Assembly: GCA_006226755.1 (NCBI GenBank) | Contig: SBGE01000255.1 | Location: 1-44,092 of the forward strand | Length of the DNA stretch: 44,092 bases | Reading direction: 5' to 3' | From: Deltaproteobacteria bacterium | Lineage (GTDB): Bacteria > Bdellovibrionota > Bacteriovoracia > Bacteriovoracales > Bacteriovoracaceae | Shown: positions 17,254 through 24,680 of the stretch, piece by piece | How the letters are laid out: every line of letters begins with the position of its first letter | Position numbering within the stretch: position 1 is the first letter of the stretch | Notes under the pieces: model-generated | What the model saw: only the letters and a program-made list of their open reading frames with translations | Told to the model about the DNA's origin: nothing | Database searches by the model: none | Translations under genes and position numbers: made by a program

Positions 17254-17274
17254 AGATAAAGACATGGAGGTTTT

Positions 17275-17730
17275 ATGAAATTGATCAAATTATTTGTAGC
17301 TATGGCTTTTTTGACATCAACGGCAGCTGTTATGGCCGGTGACTCAAGTTCTGGATGTGGAGCTGGGTGGTATATCTTCAAGAAGAATTCACTGGTTTCT
17401 TCTTCATTGCGTGCAACTACGAATGCAATTCTATTGAACGCAACTTTTGGAATGACTTTTGGTACATCTAACTGTTCTCAACACAGTATTGTTAAAGTTG
17501 AAAAAGAAGCTATCTATTTTGCAGAAGCAAATCACAATCAATTGATGTTGGATATTGCCAGAGGCGAAGGTGAGTACCTTAATGCGTTTTCAGAAATTGT
17601 CGGATGCAAAGAGGACAAACTTGGAAAATCACTCCAGACCAATTTTGACAAGATTTACTCTGATGTAAATGAAAACTCTGTAAAAGTTCTGGATAAAATT
17701 GTCCTCCACGGTGAATGTACAGCTGTTTGA
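17275..17730 (+). CDS. DUF3015 family secreted protein
   Basis: 151-residue exported protein. The signal peptide (MKLIKLFVAMAFLTSTAAVMA) is followed by SSSGCGAGWYIFKKNSLVSS and later FGMTFGTSNCSQHS, both typical of DUF3015. A third and fourth Cys (VGCKED; HGECTAV) suggest two disulfides. Function is unknown in the family, which is found mainly in predatory and other Gram-negative bacteria. The start follows GGAGG with good spacing and a strong upstream promoter. The DUF4105 gene starts inside its last 16 bases, so the two are translated together. Confidence 0.85.
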   Translation: MKLIKLFVAMAFLTSTAAVMAGDSSSGCGAGWYIFKKNSLVSSSLRATTNAILLNATFGMTFGTSNCSQHSIVKVEKEAIYFAEANHNQLMLDIARGEGEYLNAFSEIVGCKEDKLGKSLQTNFDKIYSDVNENSVKVLDKIVLHGECTAV

Positions 17731-19553
17731 TTCGCCTCCTCACTTTTCTCATTTTATATAGTTCGGCAGCAGTTTTTGCTGCCGATTTATTTGATCCCAT
17801 TCAATCACTTTCTAGAACTCGACATTGGCAACTTTTACTACATATGGATATTGGGCCATCGAAATGGTCCTCAAGGGTGGATAGTCCCGAATTCTTTTTT
17901 AGTAAGTCTGGAAAAAGGGATCCGGATGCTGAGTTGAAAAGTACTATTCACCATTTTCAAATGCCTTATAAAGGTGACCCTAATAAGCATCCTTTATGTC
18001 GTTTCCCAGCTAGAAGAAAATTCATAGAAAAAAAATTAAATCTTAAATTCTCTAATGTCAGATGTCCTGATTTTGAAGAATGGAAAAAGGGAATAAATCC
18101 AGTAGGAGTTACTTTGGTTTTTGCCACATCTTATCCTGGAAATCCAGCTTCAATGTTCGGGCATACCTTCTTACGTTTTCGTCGAGGCAATAAAGTAAAT
18201 GATCTTTTGGACTATGGAGCAAATTATGGTGCCAATACTGACGGATCTGATAACCCTCTATTTTATGCTGTAAAGGGATTATTCGGGGGATATAAAGGAT
18301 CATTTTCAGTTAGTCCGTATTATCAAAAAGTGAACGAGTACGGACAAATTGAAAGTCGTGACTTATGGGAATATGAACTCAAGTTATCTGCATCTCAGAT
18401 TGACCTGATGATCTCTCATTTATGGGAGCTTTATTACAATGCCTGGCTTGATTATTGGTTTGTCGATGAGAATTGCTCTTATGTTCTAGCCGCCTTGATC
18501 AATGTTGCTAATCCTGATTGGAAGTTAGTTGACTCTAGAAAATGGTTTGTCATGCCACATGATATTGTAAAGAAAGTATCAATGCAGATACCTCTTCGTT
18601 CTATCAAATTTCGACCTGGAGTAAAGAAAGTCTTAGAGGAGAGATTGGAGCATCTTGATGGTGAACAAAGAGATAAGTTCGAGAGATTGATTGACGGAAA
18701 AAATGTCAAAAGTTTAAAAACAGATACTTTGGATGCAGGATTGGATTATTTCAATTACAAAAAAATGAAACAGAAGGGACAGCTCTCTAAAAAAGAAAAT
18801 AGTCTCTATCAAAAACTACTGGTCGCGAGATCAAAAAGAAGTGATAGAGGAAACCTTATTTTCGTTCCAACCAAAAACAGACCTGATGATGCTCACCAGT
18901 CGAGTCTTCTCGGTATGACCGTCTCTCACGATAAGGATAAGTTTTCCTATTTCTTCACTAATGAACAAGTTTTCAAAGATTGGATAGATGCTGATAAAGG
19001 TTATGAACCTTTTAGTCGCTTTAAGGCCTTCGGATTCACAGTCAAGGCCAGTGAGTTGAGAATTGAATTTGATAATCTAAATTTGGTTTCTGCGACTTCG
19101 CATACTCCGTGGAATACTATTGATGCTTCTGTCTCATGGGAAGTGAATTCAGGTTATAGGAGAGTTTGGGATAATCGTTGCGACAACTGTTTTCCTCTTG
19201 AGCTTGAGGGAAAAGTTGGTCTTTCATTTATGAGTACTCATGATTCCTTATTTACTCTTCTTGTTGGAGGTTTTGGGCAGGCCCATGGAGATCTTCCGGA
19301 TGGGCATGGAGCAGGTTGGATTGTCACGTCGAGGATGGGGCACTCAGCGAACGACAAGCTCAAGTTTTTTATCGAAGGAAACATCAAGTCCGATCAAGCA
19401 AACAAAAACTCTGATTGGTATCTTGATTCCACGGCCGGACTTACCGTGTCTGTAGAGAGAGTGGGAGACATTCAATTAAAGACTGTTGTCAGAAAAATTA
19501 AAGAGGGTCCTGAAAAAATAATGCATCAGTTGGCCTTGAACTTTTTTTACTGA
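17715..19553 (+). CDS. DUF4105 (Lnb N-terminal-like) envelope protein
   Basis: 612-residue exported protein with signal peptide LLTFLILYSSAAVFA. The DUF4105 domain (about 140-290) shows GVTLVFATSYPGNPASMFGHTFLRF, then GLFGGYKGSFSVSPYY, a WEYEL strand, and VDENCSYVLAALI; the His in FGHT and the Cys in ENCSY resemble a papain/NlpC-like His-Cys pair. The C-terminal 250 residues are rich in aromatic strands and end in FFY, suggesting an outer-membrane barrel. The family includes the N-terminal part of lacto-N-biosidase-associated proteins; its activity is not established. ATG at 17715 overlaps the DUF3015 gene; a TTG at 17727 is an alternative start that would leave a shorter signal peptide. Confidence 0.82.
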   Translation: MYSCLIRLLTFLILYSSAAVFAADLFDPIQSLSRTRHWQLLLHMDIGPSKWSSRVDSPEFFFSKSGKRDPDAELKSTIHHFQMPYKGDPNKHPLCRFPARRKFIEKKLNLKFSNVRCPDFEEWKKGINPVGVTLVFATSYPGNPASMFGHTFLRFRRGNKVNDLLDYGANYGANTDGSDNPLFYAVKGLFGGYKGSFSVSPYYQKVNEYGQIESRDLWEYELKLSASQIDLMISHLWELYYNAWLDYWFVDENCSYVLAALINVANPDWKLVDSRKWFVMPHDIVKKVSMQIPLRSIKFRPGVKKVLEERLEHLDGEQRDKFERLIDGKNVKSLKTDTLDAGLDYFNYKKMKQKGQLSKKENSLYQKLLVARSKRSDRGNLIFVPTKNRPDDAHQSSLLGMTVSHDKDKFSYFFTNEQVFKDWIDADKGYEPFSRFKAFGFTVKASELRIEFDNLNLVSATSHTPWNTIDASVSWEVNSGYRRVWDNRCDNCFPLELEGKVGLSFMSTHDSLFTLLVGGFGQAHGDLPDGHGAGWIVTSRMGHSANDKLKFFIEGNIKSDQANKNSDWYLDSTAGLTVSVERVGDIQLKTVVRKIKEGPEKIMHQLALNFFY

Positions 19554-19624
19554 TTGCAGAACGATTAACAATTGATTAGACTACTATTAGGGGCCGCTAA
19601 TAACTTTCATAAGAAGGACTAATT

Positions 19625-19759
19625 ATGGAATTTGAAACTCTTCTCAAGCAAATTAAAGACGCCCGGCAAAATCCAGAGACAAATCAAGCCTATCTGCAAG
19701 AACTCGAAGGAAGTTTTATTCGTTTGATTCTTCAGGCCGAAGATCGTCTGATTATGTAA
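19625..19759 (+). CDS. Small unknown protein (44 aa)
   Basis: A 44-codon frame behind AAGGA, seven bases before ATG. The product (MEFETLLKQIKDARQ then two helical stretches to the end) is acidic and predicted fully helical, with Leu/Ile at helix spacing, as in small dimeric coiled-coil or helix-turn-helix proteins. No family is recognised. It lies alone in a 396-base gap between the DUF4105 gene and deoC, with TCTGC/GCAGA able to form a weak hairpin shortly after its stop. Confidence 0.55.
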   Translation: MEFETLLKQIKDARQNPETNQAYLQELEGSFIRLILQAEDRLIM

Positions 19760-19811
19760 ATCAGGTCTGCCTTTATTGCAGATCGATCATCTTATTTTTG
19801 TAGTTTCGCTA

Positions 19812-19817
19812 TATAAT
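19812..19817 (+). promoter_or_regulatory. Candidate -10 box for the deoC operon
   Basis: A perfect TATAAT, 132 bases upstream of the deoC start; no good -35 is seen at 16-18 bases. If used, the transcript would start near 19824 with a leader of about 125 bases that contains the hairpin at 19867-19889. Confidence 0.35.
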
Positions 19818-19866
19818 GAGGCGATGCGCCGTTCTACCTCGTAATTTCAAATGCTTGTGTAGATTT

Positions 19867-19889
19867 AAGGCACTGACTTCAGTGGCCTT
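19867..19889 (+). terminator. Hairpin in the deoC leader
   Basis: AAGGCACTGA (19867-19876) pairs with TCAGTGGCCTT (19879-19889) with one bulged G. The following bases, CCTGTTTTCT, are T-rich but not a clean run. It could end transcription of the 44-residue gene or act as an attenuator before deoC. Confidence 0.4.
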
Positions 19890-19949
19890 CCTGTTTTCTC
19901 CAATGTATGGTTTCAGGGTTTAAATCAACGACATTTAGGAGGAGCCAGT

Positions 19950-20921
19950 ATGGCAACGGTAAGCCTGAAAGTCCCCGGAGGAAACAAGATTACGATTCCT
20001 CATTATCCAATCGACATGATTGGTGCAGATGAAAGAGCGGGAACTTTCACAAAAAGAAGTATTAAAAAGCAAAGTAAGCTTGATGCTCTTTATCTCGCAA
20101 TTGAGATGACGGATCTGACGACTTTGGGAGGAGATGATACTCCAGGAAAAGTTGAGCAGCTTTGTGGAAAGGCCATCAATCCGGTTCCGCCTCAATATCT
20201 TGAAGAATTAAGTCGGCTTGTTCCGAATAAAGAATTGAGACCAATCCCAAGTGTGGCGGCCGTTTGTGTTTATCCAGAACAAGTGCCAGTCGCTGTTAGA
20301 TGCTTGGAAGGAACAGGAATCAATATTGCATCAGTAGCAACAGCATTCCCTGCTGGTCAGCTTCCTCTTGATATCAAACTTAAAGATGTTCAGCGTGCCG
20401 TAAAATTTGGTGCGACTGAAATCGACATGGTGATTGATCGTGGAGCTTTCTTACGTGGAGATTATCAGAAAGTATTTGATGAAATCGTTGCAGTGAAAGA
20501 GGCCTGTGGTGAGGACGTTCACTTGAAAGTGATTCTTGAAACAGGTGAACTTAAAACATATGACAATGTTCGATTGGCAAGTTGGATGGCAATGGAAGCT
20601 GGTGCTGATTTCATCAAGACATCGACTGGTAAAGTTCAACCTGCAGCTACAATGCCTGTTACATTGATTATGCTTCAAGCGATTCAGGACTTCTATGAAC
20701 AAACGGGCAAGAAGATTGGAATGAAGCCTGCAGGTGGAATTAAAACCGCCAAACAAGCTATTCATTACCTGGTGATGGTCAATGAAACACTTGGAAGTGA
20801 TTGGCTTGATCCACACATGTTTAGATTTGGTGCCAGTACATTGCTCAATGATTTGCTAAGGCAGATTTTTGCTCAGTACTCAGGACAATATTTTTACGAT
20901 GACATTTTTTCTCTAGATTAA
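19950..20921 (+). CDS. deoC: Deoxyribose-phosphate aldolase, long form
   Basis: Cleaves 2-deoxyribose 5-phosphate to glyceraldehyde 3-phosphate and acetaldehyde, the last step of deoxynucleoside catabolism. Catalytic residues are clear: Lys223 in FIKTSTGK (Schiff base) and Lys259 in GMKPAGGIKT, with the Asp of EIDMVID. At 323 residues it is longer than E. coli DeoC (259) and resembles the extended form found in animals (about 318), with the extra length at the N terminus. A perfect AGGAGGAG ribosome site precedes the start. It leads a three-gene run with two aldehyde-dehydrogenase genes, a natural place to send the acetaldehyde. In a predator the substrate could come from prey DNA; that is inference. 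Confidence 0.96.
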   Translation: MATVSLKVPGGNKITIPHYPIDMIGADERAGTFTKRSIKKQSKLDALYLAIEMTDLTTLGGDDTPGKVEQLCGKAINPVPPQYLEELSRLVPNKELRPIPSVAAVCVYPEQVPVAVRCLEGTGINIASVATAFPAGQLPLDIKLKDVQRAVKFGATEIDMVIDRGAFLRGDYQKVFDEIVAVKEACGEDVHLKVILETGELKTYDNVRLASWMAMEAGADFIKTSTGKVQPAATMPVTLIMLQAIQDFYEQTGKKIGMKPAGGIKTAKQAIHYLVMVNETLGSDWLDPHMFRFGASTLLNDLLRQIFAQYSGQYFYDDIFSLD

Positions 20922-20937
20922 GAGATAGGAAGATATC

Positions 20938-22518
20938 ATGACTAAGAAAAAAACAACGAAGAAAGCCGCTAAGAAGACAGCGAAAAAGTCTACTTCTAAA
21001 GCCGCTAAAACAAAGACTCCGAAAGCTGCTAAAAGTGTAAAGAAGACTACTAAGAAAGCTGCTCCAGTTAAGACAAAGAAATTTGTTTTTGATTACGATC
21101 CAGCACCTGAATCAAAGGCGATTGTGAATATCAAATCCCGCTATGAGCATTTCATCAATGGTGAATTTGTCGCTCCAGTTGCAGGAAAGTATATGGACAC
21201 AATCAACCCTGCTACGACTGAGGTCTTGGCAAAGGTTGCTGTTGGAGATGCTAAAGATGTCGACAAGGCCGTTAAAGCTGCAAGAAAAGCTTTTGAAGGA
21301 ACTTGGGGACAGATGTCTGGATCTGAAAGGGGAAAATACCTTTTTAGAATCGCTAGAATCCTTCAGGAAAGAGCAAGGGAGTTTGCCGTTCTTGAAACTT
21401 TGGATGGAGGCAAGCCGATCAAAGAAAGTCGTGATGTCGATGTCCCTTTGGCCGCTGCACATTTCTTTTACTACGCTGGATGGGCAGATAAAATCGAATA
21501 CGCAGTTCCTGGAAGAGAAGCAAAGCCAGTTGGTGTTTGTGGCCAAATTATTCCTTGGAACTTTCCACTATTGATGGCCGCTTGGAAAATTGCCCCGGCT
21601 TTGGCCGCTGGAAATACGGTTGTACTTAAACCAGCTGAACAAACCTCTCTAACAGCTCTATTGTTGGCTGAAGTTTGTCAGGAAGCAGAACTTCCTGCTG
21701 GTGTGGTCAATATTGTAACTGGTGCTGGAGAAACTGGTGCCGCCATCACGGCCCACCAAGATATCAATAAAATCGCCTTCACTGGTTCAACTGATATTGG
21801 GAAAATCATTGCAAAAGCAATTGCTGGAAGTAACAAAAAACTTACTCTTGAGCTTGGCGGTAAATCCGCAAATATCATCTATGAAGATGCAGCTCTTGAT
21901 CAGGCGGTTGAAGGTGTTGTTAATGGAATCTTCTTTAACCAAGGACACGTTTGTTGTGCTGGTTCCAGAGTTCTTGTAGAAGAATCTATAGCTGATACTT
22001 TCATCAAGAAACTTGAGAAAAGAATGAAGCAGCTAAGAGTTGGTGATCCAATGGATAAAAACACAGACGTTGGTGCTATTAACTCCAAAGAGCAACTTGA
22101 TAAAATCAAAGCTTTAGTCGCAAAAGGCAAGACTGAAGGTGGGAATTTCCACGAAGCAGATGTCAAAATTCCTTCGAAAGGATATTTCTGCAAACCTTGT
22201 TTTTTTGCTCATCAATCAGCTTCGAGCACTATTTCCAGAGTTGAAGTTTTTGGACCTGTTCTCTCAATTCAAACTTTTAGAACTCCAGATGAAGCTATCA
22301 CCAAAGCTAATGATACCAATTATGGCCTAGCAGCTGGGATTTGGTCTGAAAAAGGAAGTAAGATTCATAAGACTGCTCTGGGACTTAAGGCCGGGGTTAT
22401 TTGGGCCAATACCTACAATAAATTCGATCCGACTGCTCCTTTTGGAGGGTTCTTCGAAAGTGGTTATGGTCGTGAAGGTGGACTTCAAGGAATTCTTCCA
22501 TACTTGGAGGTGAAATAA
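20938..22518 (+). CDS. Aldehyde dehydrogenase with lysine-rich histone-like N-terminal tail
   Basis: 526-residue NAD(P)-dependent aldehyde dehydrogenase. The catalytic domain (about 65-526) is complete: Asn208 (IIPWNFP), Glu305 (LELGGKS), catalytic Cys339 (NQGHVCCAGSR) and the late EVFGPVL and GGFFESGYGREGG motifs. Odd is a 48-residue N-terminal tail with 21 Lys and 9 Ala in KKAAKK-type repeats, like histone H1 or AlgP tails. Such tails usually bind DNA, RNA or polyphosphate. It starts 16 bases after deoC behind GATAGGAAGA, so oxidation of DeoC-derived acetaldehyde to acetate is a likely job. It ends overlapping the next ALDH-like gene by one base (TAATG). The domain order active ALDH then inactive ALDH recalls ALDH16, here as two proteins. 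Confidence 0.9.
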   Translation: MTKKKTTKKAAKKTAKKSTSKAAKTKTPKAAKSVKKTTKKAAPVKTKKFVFDYDPAPESKAIVNIKSRYEHFINGEFVAPVAGKYMDTINPATTEVLAKVAVGDAKDVDKAVKAARKAFEGTWGQMSGSERGKYLFRIARILQERAREFAVLETLDGGKPIKESRDVDVPLAAAHFFYYAGWADKIEYAVPGREAKPVGVCGQIIPWNFPLLMAAWKIAPALAAGNTVVLKPAEQTSLTALLLAEVCQEAELPAGVVNIVTGAGETGAAITAHQDINKIAFTGSTDIGKIIAKAIAGSNKKLTLELGGKSANIIYEDAALDQAVEGVVNGIFFNQGHVCCAGSRVLVEESIADTFIKKLEKRMKQLRVGDPMDKNTDVGAINSKEQLDKIKALVAKGKTEGGNFHEADVKIPSKGYFCKPCFFAHQSASSTISRVEVFGPVLSIQTFRTPDEAITKANDTNYGLAAGIWSEKGSKIHKTALGLKAGVIWANTYNKFDPTAPFGGFFESGYGREGGLQGILPYLEVK

Positions 22519-23357
22519 TGAAAGTAGTAAAAACGATTAAACTTTATATTAATGGTGAATTTGTTCGTACTGAATCTGGTCGTTCTTACAGTTATAATGT
22601 CGCTGGAAAGAACACTCAATTTGCCAGACTTTGTCAGGCTTCAAGAAAAGATTTCAGAAACGCCGTAGAATCATCTAAAGAAGGTTTCAAATCATGGGCC
22701 TCTAAAACGGCTTATAATAAATCACAAATTCTATATCGAATGGCTGAAATGACTGAAGGGAAAAGACATGAGTTTGAAGAGCTTTTCATGGAAGCTCTCG
22801 GGAAAACTCAAGGAGAAGCAACAGCAATGGTTGATAGTGCCATTGATACATTTGTTTACTATTCAGGATTTTGTGACAAGTTTCATCAAATTGCGGGCTC
22901 TATCAACCCTGTCGCTGGACCATTCCACAACTTTACACATATTGAAGGTGTCGGTGTAACCACACTGGTTGAAGATGATGAATTTGATTTCCAAAAACTT
23001 GTAGATTCAATTTGTTCTATTTTAACAGGTGGAAACAGTGTGATTGTTCTTCTCGGTGAAGGATGTCCTGCTGTATTAGGTCCTCTGGCAGAAGTCTTTG
23101 CAACTTCTGATCTTTCTAATGGGACTGTTAATATCCTTAGCGGACATCTAGACGAACTCAGAGACTATATTGCACAACACAGAGAAGTGAGAAGTGTAAG
23201 TTTCCAAAGCTCTCGCGAAGATGTTTTCCATGATATGAAACAAAAATCTACTGACAACATGAAGAGAATGATTCCAAGACATAAGAAGCAAAAGTGTCTT
23301 GAAAATATTCTTAACTTTGTTGAATACAAAACAGTTTGGCATCCGGTCGGATACTAA
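22518..23357 (+). CDS. Truncated ALDH-like pseudoenzyme
   Basis: 279 residues with the N-terminal half of the aldehyde-dehydrogenase fold: LYINGEFVRTESGRSY, a helix with KSQILYRMAEMTEGKRHEF, then FVYYSGFCDKFHQIAGSINP, and ILTGGNSVIVLLGEG and GTVNILSGH in the cofactor-binding part. The catalytic NQGxxC segment and the ELGG glutamate segment are absent, so it should have no dehydrogenase activity. In ALDH16 proteins an inactive second ALDH domain is fused to an active first one; this gene looks like that second domain as a separate partner. Translational coupling (TAATG) to the active enzyme supports a complex. The last bases overlap the stop of the convergent NagB-like gene. Confidence 0.8.
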   Translation: MKVVKTIKLYINGEFVRTESGRSYSYNVAGKNTQFARLCQASRKDFRNAVESSKEGFKSWASKTAYNKSQILYRMAEMTEGKRHEFEELFMEALGKTQGEATAMVDSAIDTFVYYSGFCDKFHQIAGSINPVAGPFHNFTHIEGVGVTTLVEDDEFDFQKLVDSICSILTGGNSVIVLLGEGCPAVLGPLAEVFATSDLSNGTVNILSGHLDELRDYIAQHREVRSVSFQSSREDVFHDMKQKSTDNMKRMIPRHKKQKCLENILNFVEYKTVWHPVGY

Positions 23358-23974
23358 GGTTTTAATTCTTCCAGCGCCATCACCATGAGCCGATCGTGCT
23401 TGTGGAGATGGCTAACCGGAAGGTCCATGTCCTTGTTAAGAAATTTTTGAAAAACTTCTCTTTTTCCCTCTCCTGACACAATCAAAAGAACAGCTTCAGT
23501 ATTAAGAAATGCTCCAGCTCCATAAGATAATCCCCTGGCACCATCTTCAAGTTCCAAAGTTTTTCGTGTGGACTCTGTTAGTTCAACTTCACCAAAAGTG
23601 AAATCGGGTTCCATATGAGGTTCGTGAAAGGCAACGTGACCGTTTAGGCCGAGGCCTAAAATTCCAAGACTGGCTCTGTTTTGTTGGTCTAAAGTAATAT
23701 TGATAATTTGGTCTTTAAATGAAGGGAGATGTTCATCGAAAAAATCCATGAAAAGATTCTTTTTTGAACCAGTTATGACTTCGTCTATTTGAAAAAATTT
23801 AACACCTTTGGCCCAGGCTTTGTCCGACTGCTCCCATATCTTATAAAGACCTTTTGGGGTTCCTCCAGCAGGAACAAAAATGGAAGGTTCCTTACAACTA
23901 CTGATATTTTCAAGGACCCATTGATGAGCCGCCAAGGAGAGTTCATGATAGTCTTTGAAATATATCAGTTCCAT
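23354..23974 (-). CDS. NagB/6-phosphogluconolactonase-family protein, probable amino-sugar phosphate deaminase
   Basis: 206 residues, shorter than NagB (about 240-266). The N-terminal phosphate loop reads FVPAGGTPKGLY, the catalytic Asp is in FQIDEV, and GLGLNGHVAFHEP gives the catalytic His and Glu. The last is the NagB pattern (GxNGHIGFNEP of Gram-positive enzymes) and not the DGHTASLFP of 6-phosphogluconolactonase. Conversion of glucosamine 6-phosphate to fructose 6-phosphate and ammonia is most likely. No ribosome site precedes the ATG; a TATAAT ends six bases before it, so the mRNA may be leaderless. Divergent from an LmbE-type deacetylase gene, which would fit amino-sugar use. Confidence 0.75.
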   Translation of the reverse strand: MELIYFKDYHELSLAAHQWVLENISSCKEPSIFVPAGGTPKGLYKIWEQSDKAWAKGVKFFQIDEVITGSKKNLFMDFFDEHLPSFKDQIINITLDQQNRASLGILGLGLNGHVAFHEPHMEPDFTFGEVELTESTRKTLELEDGARGLSYGAGAFLNTEAVLLIVSGEGKREVFQKFLNKDMDLPVSHLHKHDRLMVMALEELKP

Positions 23975-23980
23975 GGTTGA

Positions 23981-24009
23981 ATTATACTACGGGAGTCAAA
24001 ACATGGGAA
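23981..24009 (-). promoter_or_regulatory. Promoter giving a possible leaderless mRNA (NagB-like gene)
   Basis: On the minus strand: TTCCCA (24009-24004), a 17-base spacer, TATAAT (23986-23981), then six bases and the ATG at 23974. The expected start of transcription falls on the A of the start codon. It overlaps the start of the divergent LmbE-type gene. Confidence 0.55.
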
Positions 24010-24680
24010 AAAAACAAGCATATATTATTTCGGCCCATCCGGATGATGAGTCCATTTTCTTTGCGGGTTTAATACTGTCTCACTCAGAAGTTGACTGGCA
24101 TGTCTATTGTGTAACTGATGGTGATGCAGATGGAAACGGTGAAATTCGAGCCGACCAATTTAATCGAGCATGTGAAGCATTGGGAGTCACAAAGTGTGAA
24201 ATCTTAGGATATCCCGATGTCTATGAAAAGAGACTTGATATAGAGAAGCTTTCAAAAGAATTGTCTCAACTACCTGTTCCTGATTACGTTTATACTCATG
24301 GAATCTTGGGAGAATATGGTCACCCTCATCATCAAGATGTATGTGTGGCGACCTATAGAACATTTAAAGAAAAAACTGAGGTTTTTAGCGTTGCCTATAA
24401 TTGTCACCCAGAGCAGGCGCTTGCGCTCAATCAGGATCAGTATGACATTAAGACAAAAATTTTGGTGGATATTTATCACGCCGAAACTCGAAGATTTGTG
24501 AATTTCATTCAGGCGTATTGGTCTGAGGGATTTTCAAAAGTAAGTCAGGAAGAAATTGAAGAGCTGTATAAATATTTTGTAGAGGGGATTAAGCCTGATC
24601 TGAATAAACTTAAAAAGTTTGGATGGTATTGGCCTTACCTTGAACACAATGGGGGACAAGTCGCCCCCAGACCATTCTAG
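24003..24680 (+). CDS. PIG-L/LmbE-family N-acetylsugar deacetylase
   Basis: 225-residue zinc deacetylase of the PIG-L/LmbE fold. Metal and catalytic motifs are AHPDDE near residue 10 and HPHHQD (about 105-110). Relatives deacetylate GlcNAc-inositol, diacetylchitobiose or bacillithiol and mycothiol precursors; the substrate here is open. The start ATG at 24003 follows GGGAG by seven bases; an upstream in-frame ATG would overlap the divergent gene and add a non-family extension. With the divergent NagB-like gene it could form a two-step route from a GlcNAc compound to fructose 6-phosphate, if a kinase exists elsewhere. Its TAG stop interlocks with the TAG of the convergent deacetylase gene (CTAG). 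Confidence 0.85.
   Translation: MGKKQAYIISAHPDDESIFFAGLILSHSEVDWHVYCVTDGDADGNGEIRADQFNRACEALGVTKCEILGYPDVYEKRLDIEKLSKELSQLPVPDYVYTHGILGEYGHPHHQDVCVATYRTFKEKTEVFSVAYNCHPEQALALNQDQYDIKTKILVDIYHAETRRFVNFIQAYWSEGFSKVSQEEIEELYKYFVEGIKPDLNKLKKFGWYWPYLEHNGGQVAPRPF

Noticed and set aside
17178-17381. N-terminal extension of the secreted protein encoded at 16197-17177
   Set aside because: It would run through the promoter and first codons of the divergent DUF3015 gene and hide the signal peptide.
20451-20816. 121-codon minus-strand frame within deoC
   Set aside because: Shadow of the aldolase gene; Cys/His-rich artefact without start signals.
20938-21080. Separate histone-like gene in front of the ALDH
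   Set aside because: There is no stop between the lysine-rich part and the ALDH; it is one continuous frame.
23354-23974. 6-phosphogluconolactonase (pgl) as the call
   Set aside because: The NGHVAFHEP motif fits NagB, not the DGHTASLFP form of lactonases.
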